43,420 bases of DNA from a virus, in IMG/VR virus record IMGVR_UViG_3300046747_000383, positions 1-43,420 of that record; one strand, 5' to 3'. The position numbers and the translations under genes were made by a program. Position 1 is the stretch's first letter. Each line of letters starts with the position of its first letter. Of the stretch, positions 33,498 through 40,135 are shown in pieces. The notes beneath the pieces are model-generated. The model worked only from the letters and a program-made list of their open reading frames with translations, made no database searches and was not told where the DNA came from.

Positions 33498-34246
33498 TTT
33501 CCAATCTCGAAAAACAAATCAATATAGCAGCCATACTCCGCAATTTCCGAAAGCGAGTATCCGTTCTTTTTACCAATTTCTTTGTAATGGTCTTTCCAAT
33601 AGGCAAACGAATGGCTCTCACATCCAATCTGGATATGCCCTTTTTTGGAGTTAGTCAAGCTATGTCTAGACCCAACAATAAACAATGGAGAATGCTCCCA
33701 AGCGTCGCCAGAGACCCAAGCGTTGCCATAGACCCGAGCGTTGCCATAGACCCGAGCGTCGCCATAGACCCGAGCGTTGCCATAGACCTGAGCGTCGCCA
33801 GAGACCCGAGCGTTGTCATAGACCTGAGCGTTGCCAGAGACCCAAGCGTTGCCATAGACCCAAGCGTCGCCATAGACCTGAGCGTCGCCAGAGACCCAAG
33901 CGTTGCCATAGACCCAAGCGTCGCCAGAGACCCAAGCGTTGCCAGAGACCTGAGCGTTGCCATAGATATGAGCGTTGCCATAGATACGAGCGTTGCCAGA
34001 GACCCAAGCGTCGCCAGAGACCTGAGCGTCGCCAGAGACCTGAGCGTTGCCATAGATATGAGCGTTGCCATAGATACGAGCGTTGCCATAGACCCAAGCG
34101 TCGCCAGAGACCCAAGCGTTTTCTTGGATGTTTTCCTCACGGTCAACTTTGGCCGATTTATAAATCCACCCTCCGCCTGAGGCTTGCCGCCAGTCAGCAG
34201 AATTTTCATTTCCGCCGAGTTTTTTGTTAAGTTCGCCAAAATTCAT
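33494..34246 (-). CDS. Hexapeptide-repeat left-handed beta-helix protein
   Basis: A 250-residue protein starting at ATG 34246 (MNFGELNKKLGG), fixed by an ATGA overlap and an upstream AAGGGGGTG. Residues ~44-181 are 23 consecutive hexapeptides of the form A-x-[VI]-[SY]-[GD]-[ND], such as AWVSGD, AWVYGN, ARIYGN and AQVYDN. This periodicity builds a left-handed beta-helix of about 7-8 turns, as in LpxA-type acyltransferases and related trimeric proteins. The caps are non-repetitive; the C-terminal cap contains SHSFAYWKDHYKEIGKKNGY. No acyltransferase catalytic His is placed in the usual loop, so enzymatic activity is doubtful. It may act as a scaffold or a host-interaction decoy. Confidence 0.8.
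   Translation of the reverse strand: MNFGELNKKLGGNENSADWRQASGGGWIYKSAKVDREENIQENAWVSGDAWVYGNARIYGNAHIYGNAQVSGDAQVSGDAWVSGNARIYGNAHIYGNAQVSGNAWVSGDAWVYGNAWVSGDAQVYGDAWVYGNAWVSGNAQVYDNARVSGDAQVYGNARVYGDARVYGNARVYGNAWVSGDAWEHSPLFIVGSRHSLTNSKKGHIQIGCESHSFAYWKDHYKEIGKKNGYSLSEIAEYGCYIDLFFEIGK
33704..34117 (-). repeat. 23 tandem 18-bp coding repeats
   Basis: The stretch encodes the hexapeptides of the beta-helix protein with an 18-bp period. Copies differ mainly at positions 2-4 of the hexapeptide, and all six frames are open across most of it, so several long frames here are artefacts. The unit count could change by slippage in 18-bp steps without breaking the frame. Confidence 0.9.
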
Positions 34247-34413
34247 TGGGCACCCCCTTGGCGAAGGTTTTCCAAATGGGCTTCGGCCCAATATTTTGAG
34301 TCGAACCAAACGGTAGGACGGCCCGGAAATACTGCGGCCCATTTAGGCCACACAGAACTTACGCTTTTAATAACGAATCCTTTTTTCATTTTGTTTTCTG
34401 TTTGTTGTTTCAT
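34243..34413 (-). CDS. Small Trp-rich protein (56 aa)
   Basis: ATG 34413 follows a likely promoter and ends in a TGA that overlaps the beta-helix ATG (ATGA). The product begins MKQQTENKMKKGFVIKSVSS and continues VWPKWAAVFPGRPTVWFDSK, then YWAEAHLENLRQGGAQ. The second half resembles short single-domain phage proteins with paired W/Y residues. An internal ATG at residue 9 is a possible start. Coupling to the beta-helix gene suggests a shared role. No family is assigned. Confidence 0.6.
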   Translation of the reverse strand: MKQQTENKMKKGFVIKSVSSVWPKWAAVFPGRPTVWFDSKYWAEAHLENLRQGGAQ

Positions 34414-34425
34414 TTAACTACAAAC

Positions 34426-34454
34426 AGAATACACCAATGTTGTTTAAACGTCAA
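34426..34454 (-). promoter_or_regulatory. Sigma-70-type promoter
   Basis: Minus-strand TTGACG (34454-34449) and TATTCT (34431-34426) are 17 bp apart, a near-consensus host promoter. The predicted +1 is near 34419, only about 6 nt before ATG 34413. A GTTTAAAC palindrome (34442-34449) overlaps the -35 box and spacer, a suitable spot for an operator. It would drive the 56-residue and beta-helix genes onward. Confidence 0.6.
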
Positions 34455-34474
34455 CAAGTATTTTAACGATTCGA

Positions 34475-34497
34475 CGGGTAGGGGATTTACCTACCCG
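34475..34497 (-). terminator. Perfect 8-bp hairpin after the 286-aa gene
   Basis: CGGGTAGG pairs with CCTACCCG around a 7-nt loop, 17 bp after the stop at 34514. There is no U-tract, so it may be a weak terminator or 3' stabiliser. It lies just upstream of the promoter at 34426-34454, consistent with a unit boundary. Confidence 0.5.
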
Positions 34498-34513
34498 GCG
34501 AACTTATGGAACT

Positions 34514-35374
34514 TTAGGCTTCAGCCGGGGCTTCGGGCGTATTCAGGATGTTCGCCACGAAGGCGAGGAAGGCGTCGCTGCTCTTGCTGTTCGGGACGCA
34601 CACGGGAACCCAGCACGAATTACCATTCTGGAACGGCTTCAGGCGCGTGCTCAGGTTGTAACTCCACGAGGGATACCCGCCTTTTTGCAGACACCCAATA
34701 GCGCGGTGTGTGAAGAACACCGACTTGGCGGCAGCAGTGTAAGCGGTGCCTTTCATGGCCCAGAGTGCGAGCGCATACTTAGCGCCGTCCACGTCGAATG
34801 TAAATACCGTGTTGTCATCGGCACTCGCTTCAGGACGCCGAATAAGAACCACTGCCTCAGCAAGCGGCTCGAAAAGTCGCATGCCGTCTTTTTCCTTGAG
34901 CTTATGCTCGCGATAATCGAGTGTGCCGCCCTGAGCGCGCACCTCAGCCTCACTATTCACAATGAGACCTCCGATACCAAATCCTTTTTCCGAGAACCGA
35001 GTTGGCCGAAAACCGAGAATAGTAATATTCGCGGGAGGCGTGCCAGCAATGCGTATGTTGCCGGTCTGTTTTTCAATTACAGGCGGCACGAAAAGCACCG
35101 TGGCTTGGTTATACACCACCGCGCCTTGCGGGAACGTGTCCTTCAGTTCTCCGATGCCCTGCACAATGTTCATGCGAGGGAGTTTGATGTCATCGAAACT
35201 CGGGAGTTTGTCGCCGAGCACGAGACCTCCGCCGTAGTTGCTGCGCACTGCGGGCACACCACATTGGGTGTCTCCGCAGCACGAAGGCTCTGGGGTTAGA
35301 GCTGCAACCGGCTCGGGTGTCGGCACAACCTGTGTCGCCGTGTCGCCGGGTTTGTTACTAAAATTTACTTCCAT
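34514..35374 (-). CDS. Early protein, possible ssDNA-binding or annealing role (286 aa)
   Basis: A 286-residue protein with a Pro/Thr-rich N-terminus containing SCCGDTQCGVP. The main domain starts near 50 with GGLVLGDKLPSFDDIKLPRM and includes LFVPPVIEKQ, ANITILGFRPTRFSEKGFGI and KYALALWAMKGTAYTAAAKS. The C-terminus ends with FLAFVANILNTPEAPAEA. The leader is A-rich and unstructured, and the gene is followed by a hairpin, both features of well-expressed early genes. The position beside a RecB/Cas4-type nuclease suggests a recombination partner such as an ssDNA-binding or annealing protein, but I cannot recognise a family. Confidence 0.5.
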   Translation of the reverse strand: MEVNFSNKPGDTATQVVPTPEPVAALTPEPSCCGDTQCGVPAVRSNYGGGLVLGDKLPSFDDIKLPRMNIVQGIGELKDTFPQGAVVYNQATVLFVPPVIEKQTGNIRIAGTPPANITILGFRPTRFSEKGFGIGGLIVNSEAEVRAQGGTLDYREHKLKEKDGMRLFEPLAEAVVLIRRPEASADDNTVFTFDVDGAKYALALWAMKGTAYTAAAKSVFFTHRAIGCLQKGGYPSWSYNLSTRLKPFQNGNSCWVPVCVPNSKSSDAFLAFVANILNTPEAPAEA

Positions 35375-35413
35375 AATGTTTTTTTTCTTTCTGTTTTGTT
35401 TTTTGTTTGTTAG

Positions 35414-35839
35414 TTAATTCGTATGGCCCGGATTTGAGACCTGCCCGGGCGGGATGAAGCTACCACCGTTCGAGGTAGATGTCGAGGAACCCCCGTTGGA
35501 ATTTGACGTTGAACTTGACGCGCCACCAGCACCACCGCTTGCCGTAGCCGCGCCTCCGGTGCCAGCAGCGGTCACATTTTCGCGCGCGGGACGCAGCAAC
35601 GCCGCACCGGCGACAACTCCGCCAGCCGTAGCAATTGCAGGGAGCACGCCGGGGCCGGATGCGCTAGCGACTGGGTTAATGACTCCGGGCACTTTCGGGT
35701 CGTGGGCAACCACGATGCTTTGCGATGGGGAAAAGACCCCGCGCGTTGTGATTCTTGTGAGTGTGACTCCATTAACCGAGCCAATAGGAGTTACGTTGGA
35801 ACAGCCCGCGCAAAGCACGAGCAATAGATATTTTTTCAT
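35414..35839 (-). CDS. Small secreted lipoprotein-like protein (141 aa)
   Basis: MKKYLLLVLCAGCSNVTPIG is a short signal peptide with a Cys at residue 13; CAGC is an imperfect lipobox, since the -3 residue is Cys rather than Leu. A hydrophobic stretch follows near 65-83 (LPAIATAGGVVAGAALL), then a Gly/Ser/Asn/Thr-rich tail (GGAGGASSSTSNSNGGSSTS). The start overlaps the nuclease stop as ATGA. Outer-membrane tethering in the host is inferred. A role in superinfection exclusion or as a spanin-like protein is possible. Placement in the early operon favours exclusion over lysis. Confidence 0.6.
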   Translation of the reverse strand: MKKYLLLVLCAGCSNVTPIGSVNGVTLTRITTRGVFSPSQSIVVAHDPKVPGVINPVASASGPGVLPAIATAGGVVAGAALLRPARENVTAAGTGGAATASGGAGGASSSTSNSNGGSSTSTSNGGSFIPPGQVSNPGHTN

Positions 35840-37137
35840 TCGTTTGTTTTGTTTTTTGTCTCTGTTTTCTTCGGAGCTTCGGCTCTTAGAAAAGTGTATG
35901 GGGCCGTCCGCACCACCGCGCCGGACTCGATTAGGTCTTCGGCAAATTCCTTTACTGCGCCCTCTTTTTGACCGCGTGGCGCTCTATCTTTGATAACCTT
36001 TTTGAGCTTAGTAAACCCGGGCGGCTCTGATAATGACGTGTATTCATCAGCGCTCACATACTTGAGTGCGATTCGGAAAAAAGTATCCACATTAACCACA
36101 TCACGCCCGCTGCGGCTCTGAAGCGTGTAGCCCGTAGGCACAGCGGCGGCACCGCGTAAAATGCGGTCTGTAGTCTGTCCCTTGAAAGCCCGTGCCCACA
36201 CTTCCATGACTTGCGCAAGGCGCAATCCCAGCGTCGTGTCATGGTCATTCAGGAGAGATGTCGGGGTGATGTTTTCGGGCACCTGAAGCGGGGCAAACTT
36301 GCGACCGATAGTGATGGCGAACTGAGCCACGGCAGGGCAGGTGCCTAAATTCTTACAAAAGTTGCACGCCGGAATGCGGGGCGTCGCGTCGGTGTAATCG
36401 CCCTTGGCTCGGGCCGCTTTGGCCCGGGCTACTACGGTCTGAATGCGCAAATAAATTCTCGGAATGTCTGCACGCAACACCTCAACATCTGAGATAGCGT
36501 CCAAATGAGGCTGCTTAAAATAAAATCGAACCCGGTCCACTGTGCTATATTTATGGAAAAGTCCGAGAATATAAGCAAGGCCCTGAAGGTTATTGTCCGC
36601 GTCTTCCACGGGCCAGAATCCAAATTTCCAATCATAAATTTCAGCGCGCCGCCTATCAAAGGAGATAAAGCCGTGGTCGATGTAGCCTGCCGTAGTGCCG
36701 AGCACCATTTCCGGCATAGGCAATTTAGGGTCCCCAGCGCCATGCGGGAAGAACTCCAAATCGTCAATGGGCAGGTATGCTTCTTTAATTTCGAGGACCT
36801 TCGGGGTATCCCGGTCAACCCCAGCGGCATACTCATCTGGGTGATGTTTGCCGTCCGCCAATATTGCCAGTTCTTTACATTGGTCACTTACACAACCGAG
36901 GCGCTCAGCCTCGAAAAGTTTCCGGCGCTGTTCCACGAAATCTAGGCACTCCGCTACGGCAGCACTGTCCTCGTCACCGAGGCGGTTATCATCAACACCG
37001 GACTCTGCAACGCTGTGCGCCAGTGTTCCAGCTACGCTACGCTCGTTGTCGCTTGTCGTGCTGGCGTAACAAGGGCAGGCTTCGAGATTTTGCAGGGTCG
37101 AAGGCGAAAAGGGGTGGTGCTTACGTTCAGTGTCCAT
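35836..37137 (-). CDS. PD-(D/E)xK exonuclease with probable Fe-S cluster (RecB/Cas4 type)
   Basis: A 433-residue nuclease. HPFSPSTLQNLEACPC opens the domain, GTLAHSVAES supplies the conserved His, and TTAGYIDHGFIS followed by AEIYDWKFG gives the D...D-x-K catalytic core near residues 149-172; QGLAYILGLF is the Q-x3-Y motif. Three cysteines in CNFCKNLGTCP near 255-265 plus one at 20-22 make the 1+3 arrangement of the Cas4/AddB Fe-S cluster. The protein resembles phage DUF2800 nucleases. It would resect DNA ends for recombination together with the neighbouring 286-residue protein. Confidence 0.82.
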   Translation of the reverse strand: MDTERKHHPFSPSTLQNLEACPCYASTTSDNERSVAGTLAHSVAESGVDDNRLGDEDSAAVAECLDFVEQRRKLFEAERLGCVSDQCKELAILADGKHHPDEYAAGVDRDTPKVLEIKEAYLPIDDLEFFPHGAGDPKLPMPEMVLGTTAGYIDHGFISFDRRRAEIYDWKFGFWPVEDADNNLQGLAYILGLFHKYSTVDRVRFYFKQPHLDAISDVEVLRADIPRIYLRIQTVVARAKAARAKGDYTDATPRIPACNFCKNLGTCPAVAQFAITIGRKFAPLQVPENITPTSLLNDHDTTLGLRLAQVMEVWARAFKGQTTDRILRGAAAVPTGYTLQSRSGRDVVNVDTFFRIALKYVSADEYTSLSEPPGFTKLKKVIKDRAPRGQKEGAVKEFAEDLIESGAVVRTAPYTFLRAEAPKKTETKNKTNE

Positions 37138-37140
37138 AAA

Positions 37141-37437
37141 TTAAGAAAGGAAAAAGAAATCTATCCTCTGGCCCAAAAACAAGCACTTGTAAACCTCTTT
37201 TTGGTCGTATTTATGACCACAGGGCTGAAAATCCTTTACCAAAGTTTGTAAAGCTTCTTTGACCCGGGTTAAATTACTCGTGGATTTTTGGTGAGGATAC
37301 ACAAAAAGGTCCAAATCCTTAATACTCTCACCTCTGAGTAGGACTCCTCCACCTAACGCAACATGAAATCCCAAGGGGCTAACGATTTTCTCAAACATTC
37401 GGGCGACTCCAATTCCTTCTTCAAGTGTCCATTTCAT
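37141..37437 (-). CDS. Minimal nucleotidyltransferase-like protein (98 aa)
   Basis: ATG 37437 overlaps the preceding stop (ATGA). The N-terminal ~50 residues contain the polymerase-beta-type nucleotidyltransferase signature: HVALGGGVLLRGESIKDLDL followed by FVYP, which supplies GG, GxS and DxD. The third acidic residue is plausibly the D in QRIDFFFLS at the end. Such minimal proteins transfer NMP to a protein, tRNA or metabolite, and in bacteria they are often antitoxins of HEPN pairs. No HEPN partner is visible beside it. Substrate is unknown. Confidence 0.65.
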   Translation of the reverse strand: MKWTLEEGIGVARMFEKIVSPLGFHVALGGGVLLRGESIKDLDLFVYPHQKSTSNLTRVKEALQTLVKDFQPCGHKYDQKEVYKCLFLGQRIDFFFLS

Positions 37438-37649
37438 CGGCTGTCCCTCCGGGCGAATCGTTGGTAACAATTTCGGTCGGTTCGGATGGGCTCGAAGCGG
37501 GTGATACTGTCTTTTGTGCCGTTGGCACCTTCATTATGGAGAACCACCATGCGCAAATTCTTGGTTTTGCTTTCCGTCTGGACACCCGGCTTGAATGAGC
37601 CGAGTTCTTTATGGGCATGTCTTGCATTTCGTTTTGTATTTTTGTTCAT
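37434..37649 (-). CDS. Small basic protein (71 aa)
   Basis: ATG 37649 has a GGAGGG ribosome binding site 8 nt upstream, and the stop overlaps the nucleotidyltransferase start. The product starts MNKNTKRNARHAHKELGSFK and ends ITRFEPIRTDRNCYQRFARR followed by DSR. It is rich in Arg, Lys and Asn, without predicted hydrophobic core. No family is recognised. Coupling suggests that it works with the nucleotidyltransferase, perhaps as substrate or binding partner. Confidence 0.6.
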   Translation of the reverse strand: MNKNTKRNARHAHKELGSFKPGVQTESKTKNLRMVVLHNEGANGTKDSITRFEPIRTDRNCYQRFARRDSR

Positions 37650-37663
37650 AAAAGTTACCCTCC

Positions 37664-37691
37664 AATATAGCGGGAGAACAGCGCTTGTCAA
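37664..37691 (-). promoter_or_regulatory. Sigma-70-like promoter boxes upstream of 37649
   Basis: Minus-strand TTGACA (37691-37686), a perfect -35, and TATATT (37669-37664), one mismatch, are 16 bp apart. The predicted +1 is near 37657, inside or just past the GGAGGG ribosome binding site. Either the true start lies a few bases earlier or this site is also close to leaderless. Confidence 0.5.
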
Positions 37692-37700
37692 ATGAGTTTT

Positions 37701-37895
37701 TTAGTATTTCTTCATCACTCGTTTCTTCATCTCGTCACGCGCCGGGGCACCCGTGGGTTTCCAGCCGTTTTCTATTCCCCGGAGCAAGCGAACCTGCCTC
37801 TTAGCATTCTCGGGAGTGGAGCCTTTAGACTTTATTCCATTCGGGGAACGGACCTGAACCTTGTTTTTTCCAACTTTTTTTGTGGTATATGGCAT
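37701..37895 (-). CDS. Small conserved phage protein (64 aa)
   Basis: ATG 37895 (MPYTTKKVGKNKVQVRSPNG) follows a CACACTAATAATTGAT junction. The next residues are IKSKGSTPENAKRQVRLLRG then IENGWKPTGAPARDEMKKRV. The K-x-x-V-R-S-P-x-G and AKRQVRLLRxIENGWKPT pieces match a short protein seen in many tailed phages, of unknown function. An in-frame upstream ATG would overlap the helicase gene and is not favoured. It is probably a nucleic-acid-binding accessory, judged by charge. Confidence 0.65.
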   Translation of the reverse strand: MPYTTKKVGKNKVQVRSPNGIKSKGSTPENAKRQVRLLRGIENGWKPTGAPARDEMKKRVMKKY

Positions 37896-37911
37896 ATCAA
37901 TTATTAGTGTG
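37896..37911 (-). promoter_or_regulatory. Junction element CACACTAATAATTGAT
   Basis: Directly before ATG 37895 on the minus strand. It shares CACACTA and the spacing with the ACACTATTTAT elements, but the centre is AATAAT. No Shine-Dalgarno is present. It is a weaker member of the set. Confidence 0.35.
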
Positions 37912-37917
37912 GGTTTG

Positions 37918-39384
37918 TTAGTAGTGATGCGCCCGCAAATCTGCGGGCATGCAGTCGGCGTCATTGAGGGCGTCGAGGTTATTTCCCTTGAGCTTCCACG
38001 CACGAAAAACATCCTCTTCGACGCTGTTAGCAACAAACATAAATCTATAAAAGCACTTAGATTTTCCCCCGTCGCGGTGGAACCGGCCCGCTACTTGACG
38101 CATCGTCACGATAGAAAATGTTGGGAACACTAGCCCGATTCGGGGATGCTCCCCGTCGAGGTCTTGTAACGAAATGCAAATCCCCCCGGCAGCGTTCTGG
38201 ACTAATATCAGGCGCGATTCATTGCGCTGGAAACGCGCAATGACGGAATCCCGGTCACTCCGTTTACCGTCAATAACGGAATCACACGAACAAGCCCGGG
38301 ATAATTGTGATAATGTTTCTGAAAAGTCGCAAAAGATACCGACTGAATATCCTTTTGCCAAGTAGTCGCGCGCCAAGTTGGCCGCAATTGGGACCTTGAG
38401 CAATTCGAGCTTCTGGCGTGCTCGCAAGATTTTAGTGAGCGCACTTTCAGGGGCAATATCAAGAGACGACCGGTCGTGTAACGCCCGAAGTGGTTCGGAC
38501 ATCTCTGAGTATAAAGAATCGGCAATTTTAGGGTCTTCGATGTCATAAAGTTCTGCTGATATTTCCCTTTCAGGGAAGCCCGGTATATCCTCAGTGCGCA
38601 CGCGCACACCGCGACTCGGGATGATTTTGCTGTTAATGTCGGCCATTGTAGCCTTTTGTTTAGCGGCACCGACAAGCCAATGGACCCCGGGTCCGATGGT
38701 CGCGTCGCGCCTGCATCCGTATCGCGCTGCCCATTGATAAAATCCAAACCCTGCACGGGGATGAAGGGTGTGTAAATCGAGCGCGTATCCCAAGGCTCGC
38801 ATCTGAAGCGGCGAACAAGCGGCGGTAGCACTCAGCCCCAAGATTTTGATTCCTTGTCGCTTGGCTGCAATAAGCATTTCGGCGTTGAGCGAGTCCAGTC
38901 CACCGCAACGATGTACCTCGTCGAAGACGACGATTCCAATTGCAGAGCTAAACCTAAATTCGCCGTAGTTCCAATTGGTTTTTTTGGTAATAATACAATG
39001 AATTCCCCGGGGCGCGTCACAATAGCATGGGGAAATGTTTTGTGGGTCCACAGGCAACTGACAAGATTGGCACACGAACGACGGCGGAATATCTTTTGGA
39101 GGCATGCGCGTCCAAGTGCCATAAGGCGTGCGACCAGTGCGTAATTTTTCATAGCCTATTACCGAGAATTTATCCCCGAAATGTGTTGCGGCACGGTGCC
39201 AAGATGTTATTGAAATTTTTGGGCAAATAACCAACGTAGGTAATTTCAAAATAGACGCCACAGCGGCGGCGACGTAAGTTTTTCCGCACCCACAATCACT
39301 CAGGTCAACGGCGGACTGGCGGTGCCTAAGAATTTCGAGTAACTGCTCGACTGGTTTGATTTGATGGAGTCTGAGTCCGTTCAC
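37918..39384 (-). CDS. SF2 DNA helicase/translocase with zinc-binding insert
   Basis: A 488-residue protein starting at GTG 39384 with a GTGA overlap. Motifs in order: LHQIKPVEQLLEILRH (Q-motif-like), DCGCGKTYVAA (Walker A) near 31, VVFDEVHRCG (DEVH box) near 152, LGLSATAA (motif III) near 182, and MRQVAGRFHRDGGKS (motif VI) near 428. Between I and II, FVCQSCQLPV and PCYCDAP make a probable zinc site. It resembles phage SNF2/UvsW-like helicases that remodel forks and recombination intermediates. It belongs to the recombination part of the operon. Confidence 0.85.
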   Translation of the reverse strand: MNGLRLHQIKPVEQLLEILRHRQSAVDLSDCGCGKTYVAAAVASILKLPTLVICPKISITSWHRAATHFGDKFSVIGYEKLRTGRTPYGTWTRMPPKDIPPSFVCQSCQLPVDPQNISPCYCDAPRGIHCIITKKTNWNYGEFRFSSAIGIVVFDEVHRCGGLDSLNAEMLIAAKRQGIKILGLSATAACSPLQMRALGYALDLHTLHPRAGFGFYQWAARYGCRRDATIGPGVHWLVGAAKQKATMADINSKIIPSRGVRVRTEDIPGFPEREISAELYDIEDPKIADSLYSEMSEPLRALHDRSSLDIAPESALTKILRARQKLELLKVPIAANLARDYLAKGYSVGIFCDFSETLSQLSRACSCDSVIDGKRSDRDSVIARFQRNESRLILVQNAAGGICISLQDLDGEHPRIGLVFPTFSIVTMRQVAGRFHRDGGKSKCFYRFMFVANSVEEDVFRAWKLKGNNLDALNDADCMPADLRAHHY

Positions 39385-39677
39385 AGGAGATACTTGCGCA
39401 CGAATGCCGCGTTCTCATGCGCGAATGCCCCGAGGTTACGGCCAAGGAAAATAGTGAGGTCTTCCTCTTCGGATGGAAATGGAAAGCCATGTTCATAAAA
39501 TAGGGCATGCGCGATTTCGTGCCAGAGCGTATCACGCCGCAACTCCTCGCCCATGTTCGGGTCCAAATAAATTGTGCGGTGGGCATAATCACACCAGCCA
39601 CTCACTTCCGCCAAGTCGCAGGCCGACGGTTCGGCGTTCTTTATTTGGTAAGCGCGGCCCGCTATGTTAATATCCAT
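39381..39677 (-). CDS. Small zinc metallopeptidase-like protein (98 aa)
   Basis: TLWHEIAHALFYEHG near residue 50 has HExxH followed by E four residues after the second His, as in small ImmA/IrrE-type or phage SprT-like peptidases. The rest is short: MDINIAGRAYQIKNAEPSAC, AHRTIYLDPNM, and EEEDLTIFLGRNLGAFAHEN. Its size leaves room only for the catalytic core. It may cleave a host repressor, as ImmA does, but no target is visible. It is coupled to the helicase by a GTGA overlap. Confidence 0.75.
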   Translation of the reverse strand: MDINIAGRAYQIKNAEPSACDLAEVSGWCDYAHRTIYLDPNMGEELRRDTLWHEIAHALFYEHGFPFPSEEEDLTIFLGRNLGAFAHENAAFVRKYLL

Positions 39678-40134
39678 GATGCGATTTGAAATACTCCGAA
39701 TTTTCGGAATCTGGCTTAACGTGCGCTCGCGATAAGATGGGGCACTTCAAAATTGAATGGTCCCCCTTACAATAAGGACAAGTTTCTTTCTCTTCCTGTG
39801 CCTTTTTTTCCGCCTCTCGATTATGCTCCTCTACTTCCCGTTCGTAATCACTCATGTCCTGGGTTTTATCGCGGGGGAGGTCCCCATTCTCTTGCTGCTT
39901 AGCGTCCTCATACGGCGCGACCTGACGCCGATAAAATTCCTGCTTGACGGCTTCAAGTACTCCGAGCAGCATATTCGCCGTGGCGTATGATTTATTATCT
40001 TCAAAAATCGACCATATGACGGAGGACAAGCAATAGTTAATTTCTCCGGGATTAGGATTATCTATTAGCCTATCCCGCAGAACCCCAAGAAAGGGAGAGT
40101 AAAATTCTCGTTGGTTTTTAGTAATGTAGGGCAT
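39667..40134 (-). CDS. Conserved phage protein, DUF6899-like, with zinc knuckle
   Basis: A 155-residue protein starting MPYITKNQREFYSPFLGVLR. The conserved core is GEINYCLSSVIWSIFEDN then YATANMLLGVLEAVKQEFYR and RQVAPYEDAKQQENGDL near residues 29-90; I recognise this as a frequent phage protein of unknown function (DUF6899-like, from memory). A charged coiled segment follows, then CPYCKGDHSILKCP near 122-135, a CCHC knuckle suggesting nucleic-acid binding. The stop overlaps the metallopeptidase start by 11 nt. Confidence 0.75.
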   Translation of the reverse strand: MPYITKNQREFYSPFLGVLRDRLIDNPNPGEINYCLSSVIWSIFEDNKSYATANMLLGVLEAVKQEFYRRQVAPYEDAKQQENGDLPRDKTQDMSDYEREVEEHNREAEKKAQEEKETCPYCKGDHSILKCPILSRAHVKPDSENSEYFKSHHGY

Positions 40135-40135
40135 A

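Noticed and set aside
33704-34117. CRISPR-like array
   Set aside because: Units are contiguous 18-mers with no spacers and encode a regular protein repeat.
33476-34239. Long plus-strand and alternative minus-strand frames through the 18-bp repeats
   Set aside because: Tandem 18-bp repeats keep all six frames open. Only the A-x-[VI]-[SY]-G-N frame has non-repeat caps, a start with a ribosome binding site and stop-start overlaps.
37434-37691. Longer 85-codon version of the 71-aa gene
   Set aside because: The upstream start would read through the promoter boxes, while ATG 37649 has a good ribosome binding site.
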